From the NCBI GenBank assembly GCA_015680685.1, contig MNCI01001077.1, forward strand, positions 355,525 to 419,524: 64,000 nt of DNA, written 5' to 3'. Every line of letters starts with the position of its first letter. The stretch's first letter is position 1. The notes below the pieces were generated by a model. It had not been told where the DNA came from. It saw only the letters and a program-made list of their open reading frames with translations, and ran no database searches. Shown here piece after piece: positions 45,084 through 58,600 of this stretch. The position numbers and the translations under genes are program-made. The DNA comes from Gnetum montanum (taxonomy: Eukaryota; Streptophyta; Gnetopsida; Gnetales; Gnetaceae).

Positions 45084-48000
45084 CTACACATCCCTTTTTT
45101 TACCACATCCATCTACATCATTTGACTCCACCTCCACCTCATGAGGATCTTCCTCATAACGATCTTCTTTGCATTGTGTCCCTTCATGGGGGCGATTCTC
45201 TCTATGGGGATCCTCCTCATGAGGATCCTATTAATGAAGATGATCATCTCTGTGGGGCTCTTTCTCATGGGGACCCTCTTCATGAGGGCCATCATCTCCA
45301 TGATTCTCCTCTTCATGTTGATCCTACAATTGACATGAAACAAACATTTGCGTTGCCATCGAAATCACGCACAGGAATGATACAACTGTAACATAGCTTA
45401 CCTTTGAGGGTCTTGCTTCGACCGAAAAAGGAATCTATTCCAAGATGACTAACAGGTATTGCATAATCTCATCCTTAGTGAGCTCAGCCCAAACACCATC
45501 TCCTAGATTAGTGCTAGCCTTTGCCTTTCCTTTTTCCACAAGAGTCCACTAGGGTGGTTTAGGAAAGAAGGAAGGGATAGTAATCTCCCCACCAAGGAGG
45601 GTTATCTCTCTTTCAGGGGAAGCACTCACTGTCACTTGCTCCTGAAACTTTTCATACACTCTAGAAGCACCAATGACATTGAGGAATAGCCAGAGAGACT
45701 GTGCTTCAACTGCAGAATCCCTGTAATGTTGGTGGTAGGCAACACATTCTTATTTATACATGTGCTTATTCTCTTTCTATTCCTATCCCCATTCTTGGAC
45801 CCTCACATTAAAATCCTTCTAGTCTTGGCTCTTCTGGGCTAGGAGATCTATTTGTATCCATTGCTCAATGAGCTCACAGTTAGCTTGGATTTTCTTCCTG
45901 ATGACTGCCCAATAATAGGCGTAGTCAATCACAGTTATCCACCAATTCTAGTGATTGGTGTCTCAAGCTTGTAGAAATTCGTTTCGAGACTCAAGGTCTA
46001 CAACCCTAGCAGTCAGGGCCATTTTCTCTTTTCCCTCTTTCTACAATCTCTTCTATAGATCTTTGTTGATGTTTTGAGACTCCCATAGAGAATGGGTCGA
46101 GTGTAATGCAAATTTATGCATCTCATCGTAAAGACCGTGTGGCACTTCGGTAACCTTTGGTGAAGATTCAGGGGCAGTGTCTATGTCAATGGGCTCTTTG
46201 GAATTCCATTTGAGGTGAGATCCTATAACAAAATAGTTAGACAATAGTTAGACATGACAAGAATAATGTAATGTCATAATTTCAACAATTCTTGTGTAAC
46301 AATAGTGACGTATCGATCTCAAGATCGATTTGCTCTAAGCGATCAATCATGTCATTCACAATGGCCTCCATAAAGGCGAATTTGTGAGGAGCCTCACCGT
46401 AATGTTGAGTTGGGGTTGCTGACAAAGGTACACCACTATTATTAGAAGTGCCTACTACACAAACAAAAGGAGTTAAACATAGCAAAGTAGAAAAGGGAAA
46501 TTGAGATGTTACAACAACAAAAAGATCCAATTCAAAAAGTCCCCAAGGGTAATAGTAGGAGGATTGCCCTCCGAGCAAAGGTTAAACTCACCAGCGACAA
46601 ACTACTCCTCCTTTTCTGGCTCATCCAAAAAGACCTCACCATCCTCTACACCTGTGTCCCCTTCAAGCACAAGAGCCTATGTGCTACTTACATTGTTAAC
46701 CGGGGCCTACGTTTCCAAAACTGTGGCCCCTTCCCCATGCTGCAAGACTATGGTTCCTATTTCAAGGGTTAGTTCCTCTACATCTTTCCCTTTTCTTGTT
46801 AAACACATCAAAATTAATAAAACAATACAAAAAATAAAACCTTACTCATTTCCCACAAGCACTACACAACACAACAATGTTTGTATGTAGTGTAACGTAC
46901 ATAAACTAGGGGATGACTCCTATGAAACTTAATTCACAGTTTCCTCACCTCTTCACCAATCAGGCTAGGAGACTCTATAGCTGGACGACATTTTTTTTGC
47001 TAAACCGATGAAGCTACTATTTTTGCTGCTAGGTGATTTCCCCTCAATGCACTACCGGTGTAAGGAGGGGATGCCCCACCAATGTTGTCTTGGCCTCAGA
47101 TGGGAGGTGCCACCCGATCCTTAGTCATTAGTAAAAATGATTCCTCGATACCTTCAGGAGGATCTTGGGATTGGAGGCTGTAGAAAACCTAAGAAATCCA
47201 TGGTTTGTAAATCTATTTATGATCTTACTACACCTAGACTCCATCCCTGCGAACAACCAAGAATTCAGAAAAATGCCATAAACATGCTAAGAACAAGGAA
47301 AAGTGCATGTTAAAACGAGTCTCAAGCTTCTTACGGAGTTGGAGCATTTTAGCTTGTAGACCTTTAGCAAAGTTCTTGGACCAATTATACCATGTCCCCT
47401 CCTCCATAGCCTCCCACATAATCCAAGTTGGCTCTATGCCAAGGATTCTTTCTTGAAAGAGTAGCTTGGGAAAAGCACGAGCTCGGAAGAGGGGATAAAT
47501 GGTATTAGCCACCTCTAGCTTGATTTTATCAGCCAAGATGCCTTTTGGTTCCTTCTTAACACCTAGACACTCCTCTATGTATTTCTAATAATTAGAACCT
47601 ATCTTTAATCTTTCTTCCATTGGGAGAACATCAGAAGGAACACCAAAAAAGTTAATAAATAGTTGAGCGTTAATATCAAAACTCACGTGGACATTACGCA
47701 TGCATGTATGAAGATGCTCGGCTTCTTCGCTGAAGGAGTCAACTAGGGCCAACATTTTAGCTACTGTGAAACTGAAGGTTATAGCTATAAATAGCTCCAT
47801 TTGTCCAGAATCCCAGAGGTTATTGGTTATGGTGACTGGGGAAACTCTGTGGCAAAGCCAACGTTGTGCTTCATTTATGTCACCATAACAGAAGAAGACA
47901 CTGGCTGCCTCATGCCCAGAAGCTACCACCATGACCTTCAATGATTTCTTAACTTTAAACATAAAACAATAGGTTAGAGAAAATAACAAAATAACAAAAT

Positions 48001-48873
48001 CATATACATTGTTCTCATTTTGTAGGGTCACATAGTTGATCAACGTAGCATAACTTACCATGTCCAAAGGGCAAAGGAAATGGTGGGATGCTTTTCTCCT
48101 ACACTTTGTCAACGGTGATGGCATGATACAAAGTCCACCCCTTATCTAGCCATCCAGATTCTCTACACTTGGTAAAGAATTTGGCATAATGAATAAGGTA
48201 GTGTTGGATTTCAAATCCTAGTTATCCTAGGACACCAGCATGCACATTATGAATGGAAGTAAATTCCTTTATGGATATTTCAGACATAGTTAACATGTCC
48301 TTATCACCTTGCAGATCATTCACATTGATAAAAAGCCTATGCCAAAGAATATAGAAAATTCATTATACCTAATGCAAAATTAGCCAATAGTTAACACATC
48401 ATAATACCTTGAAAGGACTTACCCGCTAGCATAGTACACGAGGCCAGATGGGTTTTGAAAATAGGTTGTGAGATGATGAGCTATTGAACAACATTTAGTA
48501 GGCATGATAACAGTTAAACCTGGGCATCTCACAGATCTAAGATAAGCACCTCAAACCCTTGATGCTCTGTTCACGATCCCTTCTACCTATGACTTCGATT
48601 GACCCATCCAATAGGAATGTTAAAATACTCTGTGATGATCCAACCAGCAGCGTTTCTAGGATGATATTGGCCATTTCAGCTAACAGATGTGACCAAATAA
48701 TCATGCTAAAATTATGCAACAAAAACTATAGAAACTCCCATGTGCCCTTCCAGAACCAAACCACCTCTCCCCCTACATAAGCATGGGGAGAAGGAACATT
48801 AGCCATGGGGACATTTAAGCAGCATAGAATGCCCACAATGTCCAAAATGATTAGGACAGGCCTTTGTGTGACA
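45084..48873 (-). pseudogene. Antisense gene, outer copy 2, exons 2-8
   Basis: Exons on the minus strand: 2, 48423-48873; 3, 48059-48336; 4, about 46909-47952; 5, 46592-46794; 6, about 46306-46454; 7, 45402-46222; 8, 45084-45323. Lengths match copy 1 within a few bases. Exon 2 keeps LHNFSMIIWSHLLAEMANII and the block before it, EVVWFWKGTWEFL, of the FCP1-like core. Exon 4 keeps FFCYGDINEAQRWLCHRVSP and SFDINAQLFINFFGVPSDVL. Exon 6 has HKFAFMEAIVNDMIDRLEQI and exon 7 SHLKWNSKEPIDIDTAPES. Exon 8 is an acidic His-Glu-Asp repeat tail (HEEDPH type), longer than in copy 1. The exon 4 donor is lost in a deletion of about 29 bases. Several stops. Confidence 0.65.
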
Positions 48874-49313
48874 CTTTACAATAAAATGCACTAACATTAG
48901 AAAAGAAGTTTAGACATACCAACAATGCTGCAACAAAAAAAAGAGCTCACAAGAATCTGCTAGCAACACTGAGGTTCTCATTACCTTGACTCCCAGAAAA
49001 TCATAGGTTACACTAGAAGTGCATTACCAAAACCACCTAAACCCTTGAGATGGTGCAAGGTCTATCTCTGACAATGGTGATAAAGGTAGCACCGCATATT
49101 TTCCTAGTGTAACAAACAACCATTACGGGCAAGGCAACGAAGCCCCATTTGCACTGCGAAAAGGTACAACACCTAGACTCTTGAGCAGTTACGTACTGTG
49201 TTTGTAGAATATTATCCAAGATCACCCAAACCCTTGTGACGATACAAGGTCTGTCTCTGACAATGGTGATAGGGGTAATATTACAAGCTCTAGTAGCTTA
49301 ACTAGTACAGGCA
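48874..49313 (-). other. Intron 1 of antisense gene, outer copy 2, left part
   Basis: It includes the uninterrupted equivalent of the nested-element-1 insertion site (GAGATGGTGCAAGGTCT near 49047), which independently confirms that insertion. Confidence 0.6.
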
Positions 49314-49318
49314 AGTAT
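49314..49318. repeat. Target site duplication AGTAT, left
   Basis: Matches GGTAT at 63752-63756 with one difference. Confidence 0.65.
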
Positions 49319-50524
49319 TGTATCGTCCGAAATCATCGATCTACGGCTGGAAGGAAATAGAGGCTGTGGGATAACAGGATGCGCATAGAAGACCCTACCT
49401 TCACTTGAGGGCGAGCCAGAATGAACGAAGGTAGAGTACCTTGGGTGGTCCGCACATGGATCAGACAAGGATTTTCCCAAACGTACACCAAAGTTCTATA
49501 TGCTGGGTTATATGTAAATGGCGTAACAGGCGTAAATCAGAGCGTTAATAGTGTAATCGATGAAAACAGAGCGTAACGTAAATGAGGGAAAATAGAATAA
49601 ATGCAACAATTAATGCAAACTGTAAATGATTTTGGGAAGAAAATGTAACAATGAAATTATAGAATGAAAGCACAATGCACCGGTCTAATGCAGTTGTGAC
49701 TGGAACACAAGGCGGATGAAAAGCCTTGGTGGATGCAAGGATGATTGTGGCTAGTTCACACTATAGGCACAGCGTAGAGGCTGTATGCTCAATGTACAGG
49801 GTTGTCCAGGGTAAAAGGTTTTGTGCTCTGGTTCGCAGCATCTCTACTCTCTGGTGTGCCCTGGGAATTTTTGCCAACCAACGTGGGTCTAGTGCAAAAA
49901 TTGGGCTTTTATACAGTGTTTTGACGGTGGACTCGGGTTGGGAGACACATGGAGCATTGACCGGGTGCAAGAGCGTAAAATTTACAAGTGTACAATATGT
50001 TACATTTGCTGGGCGTATACGTTGAGTGTATACACTATATCAGGTGAGTGTAGACTCTGGGCATATACGCTGGGCATATACACTGGAGGTGCTGGGCATA
50101 TGCGAACTTGGACGTAGATGTCGTGGATGCTAGCGTACACGTTGATGGTTGCTGGCGTATACACTGATGGTTGCTAGCATGTACCAAGTCTTGTTCTGCA
50201 GTGTTGTCTCCATGCCATCTCTAGGGATTTTATTGTCGGGTGTATGCATCTGTTTTATGTTGCTGGGCGTACATGGAGGCGTGTACGCTGGACGTCTACA
50301 CTGGGCATCTAAGCTGGGTGCATACGCTGTGAACTTGAGTGTAGACGCTGGGCGTATACGCTGAGAATGTACACTTGGGAATATACGCTGACACTGCATA
50401 CTTAGTGAAAATTAAGCATCTGATCTCTGAAGTTGCCATGTGTGACACCAAATGTAACTGTGGTTGTCTGTGGGTTCCAAGGACCTGTTTGGTGTTGGAC
50501 AAGTACTAAGAAAATTTGTTTTGA
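49319..50524 (-). repeat. 3' LTR of nested element 2 (left)
   Basis: Begins TGTATCGTCC on plus. The terminal block is eroded (AAGAAAATTTGTTTTGA against AAGCTCCAGATTTTGTGGTG... in the partner). TATA box at 49906-49913 (minus TATAAAAG). Palindrome-rich U3 at 50010-50395. Confidence 0.75.
49906..49913 (-). promoter_or_regulatory. TATA box, left LTR of nested element 2
   Basis: TATAAAAG on the minus strand; partner at 63159-63166. Confidence 0.55.
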
Positions 50525-51000
50525 TCACGTACTCATGCTCAAGTGCTACATTGTGTCTTGCAACTGCTTGAAAGTGTTACAGTCCACAACAGTATGCTCG
50601 AAGTTTTGAGTGTACTGGGTGTATCAGACATGTGGCTGAGTAGAGTGTGTCAGTGAGTAGATAGAGAGTGTATCAGGAGATGGTGATGTACTAACGAATG
50701 GTTCGATTTAGTTTTACCATGTGTGCTGTGAACATTGTCCCATATTGCTGCTTGTGATGAAGTGCATTCTTGTGCGGAAACCTCTAGGTGTCATCCTGCA
50801 AACATGACTCCAAGGAGACAAGAAAACCATGAGTGAATAAATGATCCTAGACTTACATAGCTATAGATGGAACAAAGATGCTGAAGGAGATTTCAGGCAC
50901 TATATACAAATGGTAGCAACATTGGTAGGATCATCTGATGGTGAGCGATGCAGTGATGAAGTTTGAATGTGCCGGCGGATTGAGGAACCAGAGATGAACT
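50525..51000 (-). other. 3' internal region of nested element 2
   Basis: Non-coding, homologous to 20789-21230. No open frame of note. Confidence 0.5.
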
Positions 51001-51330
51001 TACCAGTTTATAGTCTTGGCGGACTATCATGGGTTAGTTTTATGTCGTAACCCATTGGACATTGCCCATTTAGCATCGTGGTGGATGTTGCATTGCCAGT
51101 TTCTAGTCTTAGCGAACCATAAAGAGGAAAACTAGTTTATAGTCTTAGCGGACTCTGACGAGTGTGACTGTGGCAGTTTACTGTCATGCTAGACGGGCAC
51201 TAGTTTATCGTCATTGCAGACACAGTGTGATATCAGTTTATCGTCATGATGCTGGGACGAGCTGTGGTATCAGTTTTAAGTCATGATCTAGGACTATTCT
51301 ATGGTATCAATTTATAGTCGCAATTCCAGG
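51001..51330 (+). repeat. Stem-loop minisatellite between integrase and 3' LTR, nested element 2
   Basis: Units such as AGTTTATAGTC-TTGGCG-GACT and AGTC-TTAGCG-GACT, plus longer-loop forms. Equivalent to 21235-21580. Confidence 0.65.
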
Positions 51331-51369
51331 TCTCGCACGTACCTAAGCTTGTACTCAAATGTAGAACAG

Positions 51370-54300
51370 TTTTAGGAACAGGTGGTTGGTTGGATTGGCA
51401 AGCTCATTTCCTTTCATATTAGCTAACTTGAATGCTCTATTGTCAAATGCTTTGGTGACCAAGTAAGGCCCTTCCCTATTGGTTGAGAATTTATCCGGGT
51501 GTTCCCGAACGGCCTTAAGTACAAGGTTGCCTTCTTTAATAGGGCGCTTATGGATGTCGTGTCGGTGTCGTTGCCATTGTTGTTTTTGATACCATTCGAT
51601 CTAATCGAGTGCACATATAAGTTCCTTCTCCACCGAGTCTAGGTCAATGATGCGTAGATCATTATTTTGTCCTTCGTCGAGAAGTCCGGAAAGTGTGATC
51701 CTTAAAGATGGTACCCATAATTCCAAAGGTAAAACAACTTCTGAACCATAAAGAAGACTATATGGTGTTTTTCCTGTTGAAGTTCGATGTGTAGTACGGT
51801 ATGCCCACAATGCGTGTATCAATTGTTCGTGCCACTTTCTCTTGCTTTGGGTAAGCATCCTCTTAAGTATTGCAATAATCATTTTGTTCATTGCCTCTGC
51901 TTGCGCATTGCTCTGAGGATAGTAAGGGGATGAAAACGAGTGTTTGATCCCTAGACTTTCACAAAAGGTTTTGGTCTCAGCATTGCTAAATTGTGGCCCG
52001 TTGTCAGTGATGATTGTCATGGGAATGTCAAAGGGGGTTACAATGTTTTCAAGAATGAAATTGCATACATGTTTAGATGTAGTTTTTCGAAGGGGAGCAG
52101 CTTCTACCCACTTCATGAAATATTCGGTTGCGGTTATGATGAAACTATGCCCTGCGGAAGATGAGAGTGTTATTGGGCCAATGAGGTCCAATCCCCACTT
52201 TTGAAAGGGCCACATGATTTGTGTTTTATGCAACTCATTTGGTGGGACATGGATTAGATTGCTATGTTTTTGACAAGTGATACATGTTTTAGCCTTGGAG
52301 AGACAGTCGTATTCCATGTGTGGCCAATAATAGCCTAAGCGTCTGATCTTTGTTGCCATGGCTTTTGGTGCTATATGTCCTCCAAATAGTCCATCATGTA
52401 CTTGTTCGACGATGGTTTGGGCATTGGTACTACCAACGCATGTTAGAAATATGCCTTCATAAGATCTATGACATAATATGTCCCCTACCAGGGTATACTT
52501 CTTAGAACATTTTCATACTGCATCATTTTGTGCATTTGTTAGATGTCGTGATGTTTTTCCACGTAGAAGGTATTCTTTTATGTCATCATACCATTCTATC
52601 ACGCGTGTTGTACTAACAAATGCAATCGGCAGCATGTCAAGAGTATCGGTTATTGGTTCGGCACAACTGGTTATAGAGCTTGGTAATGCATGGAACGCGT
52701 CTGGTGATATGTTTAATGCTAATGTGGCTAACGCATCCACGATGGTGTTATCATTTCTAGAAACGTGTTGCACATTGATGTTTTCAAATCACCTCATTAG
52801 GTGTTTTCTAGGTCGCAGTATGGTTGTAAATGTTGGGCTTTGCATGTATAAACATCTGTGATTTGGTTTAAAACTAGTTGTGAGTCTCCTCTGTCCACAA
52901 GCCATGTGATGTCTAGAGTCAATGCTACCGCGAGACCTCTAAGGAGACCTTCGTACTTTGCTATGTTGTTGGTACAATGAAAGTTGAAATGATAAGCAAA
53001 GGGTCGGATTTCCTCGTAGGGATAGGTGATGACAGCGGCTGCACTTCCCCCTCAAGAGGTGGATGCTCCATCAAAGTTTAGAATGGCATCGTAGTGGTTG
53101 GGAACTATGTCTATTGCACTTATATTCTCATCGAGGAATTCTGGCTCTATTATCGCTTGATTGTGCATTGGTGACGTGGCCATTTGACTTGCTATGGCTT
53201 GACCTTTAACTGATGATTGCGCTATGTAGTGCAGGTAAAATTTAGCTATCATGGCTTTCCAGTGGGCTATTCGACTTGTTTCATAAATGTTTCCTATGAT
53301 GTCCCTAAGCACATTATCCTTGAAAATTATATTAACTTGGTTACGGAAGAGGTAATGTCGCCATTTTCTTAAAGAAAAGACCAAAGCTAAACAGGACCTC
53401 TCCACATCGTTATACTTTTTCTTGTGGGCAACTAATGCATGGCTTAAGTAATATACAGGGACTTAGGTTCCATCATCTTGTTTTTGGCAAAGCATAGATG
53501 CGATTGACAAATCTAAAGTAGCGAGGTAGATGTAAAATAGTTTATCGTTTTGAGGTGGATAAACCGTGGGTAATCGGGAAAGGGCCATTTTAATGTTATC
53601 GAATGCTTCTTGACACTACAGAGTCCATTCAAAATGGATGTTTTTGCATAACAGGTGGTTCATAGGTTTTAGTTTGTCTATCAGTTTTTCTACGAAGCGC
53701 CTGATAAATTGTAATCTACCTTGTAGACCTCGAAGTTCGGTAAGGTTGCTTGGTGGTTTTAGGCTTGCTATGGCCTTAACCTTATCAAGGTCTACTCGTA
53801 TCCCTACTTCTGAGGCTATAAATCCAAGCATTTTTCTTGTCTTGATGTTGAAGACACATTTTTGTGGGTTGAGTCTCAATTCATACTTTAAACAATGTTT
53901 TAATACTAGGTCAAGGTCTTGTATATGTTATTCTGATGTTTTTGACTTAACCACAATGTCGTCTACATAGTCGTTGAGCGAGTGTAACATGTAATCACTA
54001 AAGATGAATGTCATCGCTCTTTGATACATGGCCCTATAATTTTGAGGGTTTTAGGGCATCATTGTGTAACAAAAGGTTTCCCATGGTGTCATAAAGGTTA
54101 TCCGAAGCTGATGTTCTAGGTTGATGCATATTTGATTGTATCCCGAGAAGCCGTCCATAAAAGATAATAGTGCGTGCCTAGTGGTCGAGTCAACAAGTTG
54201 ATCGATGTTGGGTAGAGGAAAATCATCTTTTATGGTTGCAACATTTAAATCCTAGAAGTCAATGCATAAGCAAACACTTCCGTTCTTCTTTGGAACAATG

Positions 54301-54970
54301 ACCATGTTGGATACCCACTCGGCGTAATCAACAACCCGGATGAAACCAGCCGGATAAAGTTTGGTGATCTCATTACGAACTGCCAATGCCACTTCAGGTT
54401 TAACCTTTCATGCATTTTGTTTTACCGGTATTAATTTTGGATCAAGGATAATGTTGTGCTAGATAATTCGAGGCTCTAACCCAGGCATGTTTGTGTAAGA
54501 CCAAGCGAATGCTTTCATATTTTCCCTAAGCACGTCTTCAATGTTTTTGGCTAGTTGTGGTTTTAGTAATGTGCTTAATTTTAGTATTTTAATTTCCCCA
54601 TCGGGCATGGTTATTGGGGTTTCTTTCAACGGGTCTTTGGTGATATTTTTGGCTTCTATGTCAAGGGATTTTGTCATACTTTTATACTTGTCTATTGTTT
54701 GTTGTGTTGAGGCTATGACTGCATCGTCCGTTGATGAACATAAGTGGATGAGGTTTATGCTGATGTCCCTTGCAATTTTGTCGTATGGTCCATCGATAAT
54801 TAATGATTTGATTAAGTGCTGGAAATCCATCAGGCTTGCTCCTACCAATAAACAGAGAGCTGAATGAGCTAATGGGTATCGTTCTATGTTCTTTGGTAAT
54901 TTTAGATTATGTGTACATGCATGATGATGGATTATCGTCACACCAGGACACATGGCAGTTTAAGGCCATA
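51370..54970 (-). pseudogene. pol: pol: RT, RNase H, second RNase H, integrase, nested element 2
   Basis: Minus reading: upstream region ending VLRENMKAFAWSYTNMPGLE; RT with WVSNMVIVPKKNGSVCLCID, HALLSFMDGFSGYNQI and the catalytic YVDD near 53950; thumb/connection (LGFIASEVGIRVDLDKVKAI). Ty3-type RNase H follows: FYIYLATLDLSIASMLCQKQ and YNDVERSCLALVFSLRKWRHY. The second RNase H-like domain has LNFDGAS, NNIAKYEGLLRGL and RGDSQLVLNQI. Integrase has an H2C2 zinc region (VHDGLFGGHIAP...CITCQKH), WGLDLIGPI, IITDNGPQFS, and E in NAQAEAMNK. It is the best complete pol in the window, with several stops. No gag frame is attached; it starts just after stem-loop repeats. Confidence 0.85.
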
Positions 54971-55135
54971 CCGGGTTGTGGGTGGTAGTTTAATGCCTTA
55001 CCGGGCCAAATGTAAGCCGCAGGTGGCAGTTTAAGGCCTTACCAGGCTGTAATGGGTTCGTATGTGGCAGTTTAAGGCCGTACCAGGCTATAATGGCAAT
55101 TTAAGGCCATATCGGGCTGTGGGTGGCAGTTCACG
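54954..55135 (+). repeat. Stem-loop minisatellite between antisense promoter and pol, nested element 2
   Basis: Five units of GGCAGTTTAAGGCC-ATACCG-GGTT / TTACCA-GGCT type. The arms keep pairing if G-T pairs are allowed. Confidence 0.7.
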
Positions 55136-55342
55136 TTGGAATGTTAGGTGTAAATGCCTGGAATGGGGTTCACAGGGGAACCGGAATGTAGTAATTTCTG
55201 TTTTATTTTAGATATATATATTTTTTTATCATTTTTTGGGCAAAATTCGGCGAAAAAATAAGTAAAAAGGCAAAAAGTGGCAAAAAAGTAGCAAACCGGG
55301 AGGCGGCGACATAAGCGACGGTGGCAGCGATGACGGAGTGCT
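55136..55342 (+). other. Upstream region of antisense gene, nested element 2
   Basis: T-rich then purine-rich sequence aligning with 22470-22589; candidate promoter-proximal DNA. Confidence 0.45.
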
Positions 55343-55350
55343 ATATAAAG
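55343..55350 (+). promoter_or_regulatory. TATA box of antisense gene, nested element 2
   Basis: TATATAAAG in GTGCTATATAAAGGGGG, about 280 bases before the exon 1 ATG and aligned with 22590-22597. Confidence 0.65.
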
Positions 55351-55622
55351 GGGGGGGGAAGGCTTCATTTGTTACATTGCATTTCAAGGTGTAACATCTG
55401 AGTGAGCATATGTGTAAACTACGAAACTCAGCATAAGCATAAACCGAAACCCTAGCATAGACGCCGAGCGATGAAACCCCAACGTAGATGCCAAGCGATG
55501 AAACCCCAGCGTAGACGCCAACGAGTAAACCCCAGCGTTGACACCAAGTGTAGAAGGTCAAGCATAGGCGTACAGAGTTTCAACCTTGAGCGTAAGCTGT
55601 CAATCCCAGCATAGACGTCGAG

Positions 55623-58600
55623 ATGGGCAAAGGCAAGGAAGTGGAAGGGCAGGGGAGGAAGGGTTTGGACTTGACCATCGCAGAGGAGAGCGAAGCCATG
55701 CTGTAGTGCCTACCCAAGCCAAGGATTTTGTCATGGCCTGGGTCATCACACAGGTAGGCTCTGATCTTGCCTCCGTTAGTCATTTTTTCTTGTGCATGTT
55801 TCGTAGTGTAGACAGTCTCGTAGGGGGCTTCGGTGTATACGCCGAGCATAGAGAGTTAGTGTAGAGGGTTTTCGGCGTATACGCCTATCGTAGAGAGTTA
55901 GCGTAGAGGGTTTTCGACGTATACCTCGAGCATAGATTCACAGCATAACGTCTTGATAGCATAGACTATCAGCGTAATCCATTTTATCAGTGCACAGTGT
56001 AAACACTTTCCTTGCAAGTAGTGTAGATGATTGCATTAGCGTAAACTACGGTGTAATAAGTTTCCTATGCACGAAGTTTTGTTTTATCAGCATAGGTTTC
56101 TATTTTATCAGCGTAGACAATCTACGTTGTGATGGCGTATACGCTAAGGGTTTCTACAGTGTATACGCTGAGCATGAAGGGTTGATCCTTTCCAAGTGTG
56201 GTACAGTGTAGACGTATTTTTCATGTTTTCAGCATAAACTATTTGTTCAGTGTCAAGCGTAGACCATTTACACTGGAGGCTCCTACAGTGTATACGTTGA
56301 GGGTTTCTAGCGCGTATACGCTGAGCATAAACAGTTCGGCTAGCGGCGTAAACAGTTCGTTGTCAATATAAATAGTTGACGGCATATACACTGGGTTAAG
56401 TAGCGTATACGCTGAGAGTAAACAATTAGCCATTTTTTCAGGTGTTGGTCTACGATGTGAACTTTTGATTTTCAGGTCATTTTAATGCATGGCTAATTTA
56501 TTGTCACATCCTGATTGCTTGCAGGGATAGTAAGTGTTTTCTCCTTATTGTTGAGCTCATTGGGGTGCTAACATGGTTTGGCCCCATTCAGGCTGATGAG
56601 CCTACCCCGGATCTAACTGTAGACAACAATGGGGTCTAGTTTAGAGAAGGTGTGTGTGAATTCTTGGCCTTCATGCTAGACAACTTCGAAGTGGCAATCT
56701 GGTCATAGCTAAGTGAATTGGTGGCGCGAGGTGTGCTTGAGGCGATGTTGCCGAGAGCTGGGGAGGGTGTCATGGTCTTCATAGAAGACATTGATGAGGG
56801 GTCGTTTGTTAACAAGGATGGTTCTACCCATGGGCCCAGGTCTACACGCCCGTTAGCGCATGTGTGGGCACAGTTGCCACGAGGGTTGGACTACCTCAAC
56901 AACACTCTATTCATAGCTGCACGTGCGCTCATGCTGTTTTAGAATCCACCTGGCACCGTGTACCAGGTGGACAGGTAGGACCATTTAAGTTTATTGTTTC
57001 TCTTCGCCGTTTGGTATTTGCTTCTATTTTGACATCCATTTTTAAGGTTAACCTGGACGGGATGTGCGTTGAAGATGAAGGACTTGTCCTTGCTCGCACC
57101 TCTCTAGAGGCTTTTATGGTAGGTCCCACCCTTCGTGGAACTGTGTTAGGCCCAACGAAGGGTGCTATCGTTCATTTTCATAAATAGTTCTGTAGAGCAT
57201 TTGCGATGTGAAAAGCTCGTGGATGGCTGCATGAAGACTGGTCAGACAATGGGGCAGTCTTCCTTCTTGACTCTTGCAGTAGATCCAAGTCCAGCACTAA
57301 TGGTAAATGACAAAATTTCCTAGATGTGTTAACGTGTTTGTTTAACTACTGAGAGTTATATTGATATGACAATATCAAATTGCATTTGTAGTCGATGTAC
57401 CTCCTAGTGGGGACCCTGTCACAACTGGGTGAACTGAGATAACCCTGTCAATGATGTTTGGGGAGGTGACTAAGGCTCAAAAGTGGTTGTGTAACCATGT
57501 CCCGTCATCTATTGTTCATTGCTTAGACAATGTCGGCCTTATGGAGCTGTTCACGACGCCAAGTCCTGATGTATCTATAGCAAAAATGATCGGGATCGTG
57601 GATTCCTTTAATGATTCTGTCTCCTACTATAGCACCTGGATTAAGGGTGTTAAGGTAGTTTTCCATCTATCGCCTGAATTCTTTTCAGACTTATTTGGTG
57701 TACCGGTAGATGGCATAAGTGTAGTTTTAGACAGGGCTCATAAAGAGCTCCAAACGGTGCGTGAATTGGAGGACTGGTTGGGTGTGGCCAAGGGTGCCAA
57801 GGGATTTCCGATGCAGGGGAAAGCAAAGGTTGAGGAGGTAAATGAACTGTATCCCCTATTTAGGTCACGAGTATTCCCCAAAACCCTTTCCTAGGTATGG
57901 AGTCTTGGGGTTGAGGCTATACGTGTCATGCGAACTATCCTGGAAACTAGTATGCGCTATAATTGGGCCCAATTTTTGTTGTCGAGCATGCACAAGGAGA
58001 TAGTGTGATTACGCTCGAATGTTGAAGCGTAGTCCCACTTCACCTTTTCCTTCTTCGCTAGTTACCTTCATCTCTTTGCCAAGTTTCTGGTAGTCTGCAC
58101 GAACAACAAGTTTGTTCTACGAGATCGGGGCCAACTATCCCGCCCATGGATCAACCACTTGTTTGAAATAGCCAAGTCCCAAGATGCTCCTGAGGGCATT
58201 GATGAGTCCATGTCTATTACGACCGGGGGATCATCGGATACCTTGATTCACACTAACGATAGTTTGGGATTAGAGCCAAATGATGTGCCTCTCACTGCAA
58301 GAAGAGCTGAGCAGGTTTTCAAAGAAACTGTTAAGCAGGTTTCTCAGAGCTGAAAAGACACGAATGCCCAACTGGGGAAGTTTCGAATGTGAGCAAGCCA
58401 CGGGTGAAGCGTATACGATTCAAGATGCCTGGTAAGTAGACATAGCCCGCTTATTGCTTTATTATTTTCATTTTGCTCATAATTTTTTCTTCAATCGCTG
58501 AGATGTCACTGATGTCTTTGGATTGATTTGAGAAGTGAGGAGGCAGGTGTTAGAAACTATTACTGAGGAGGAGGAGACCAACACAGGGTGGAATAATGAA

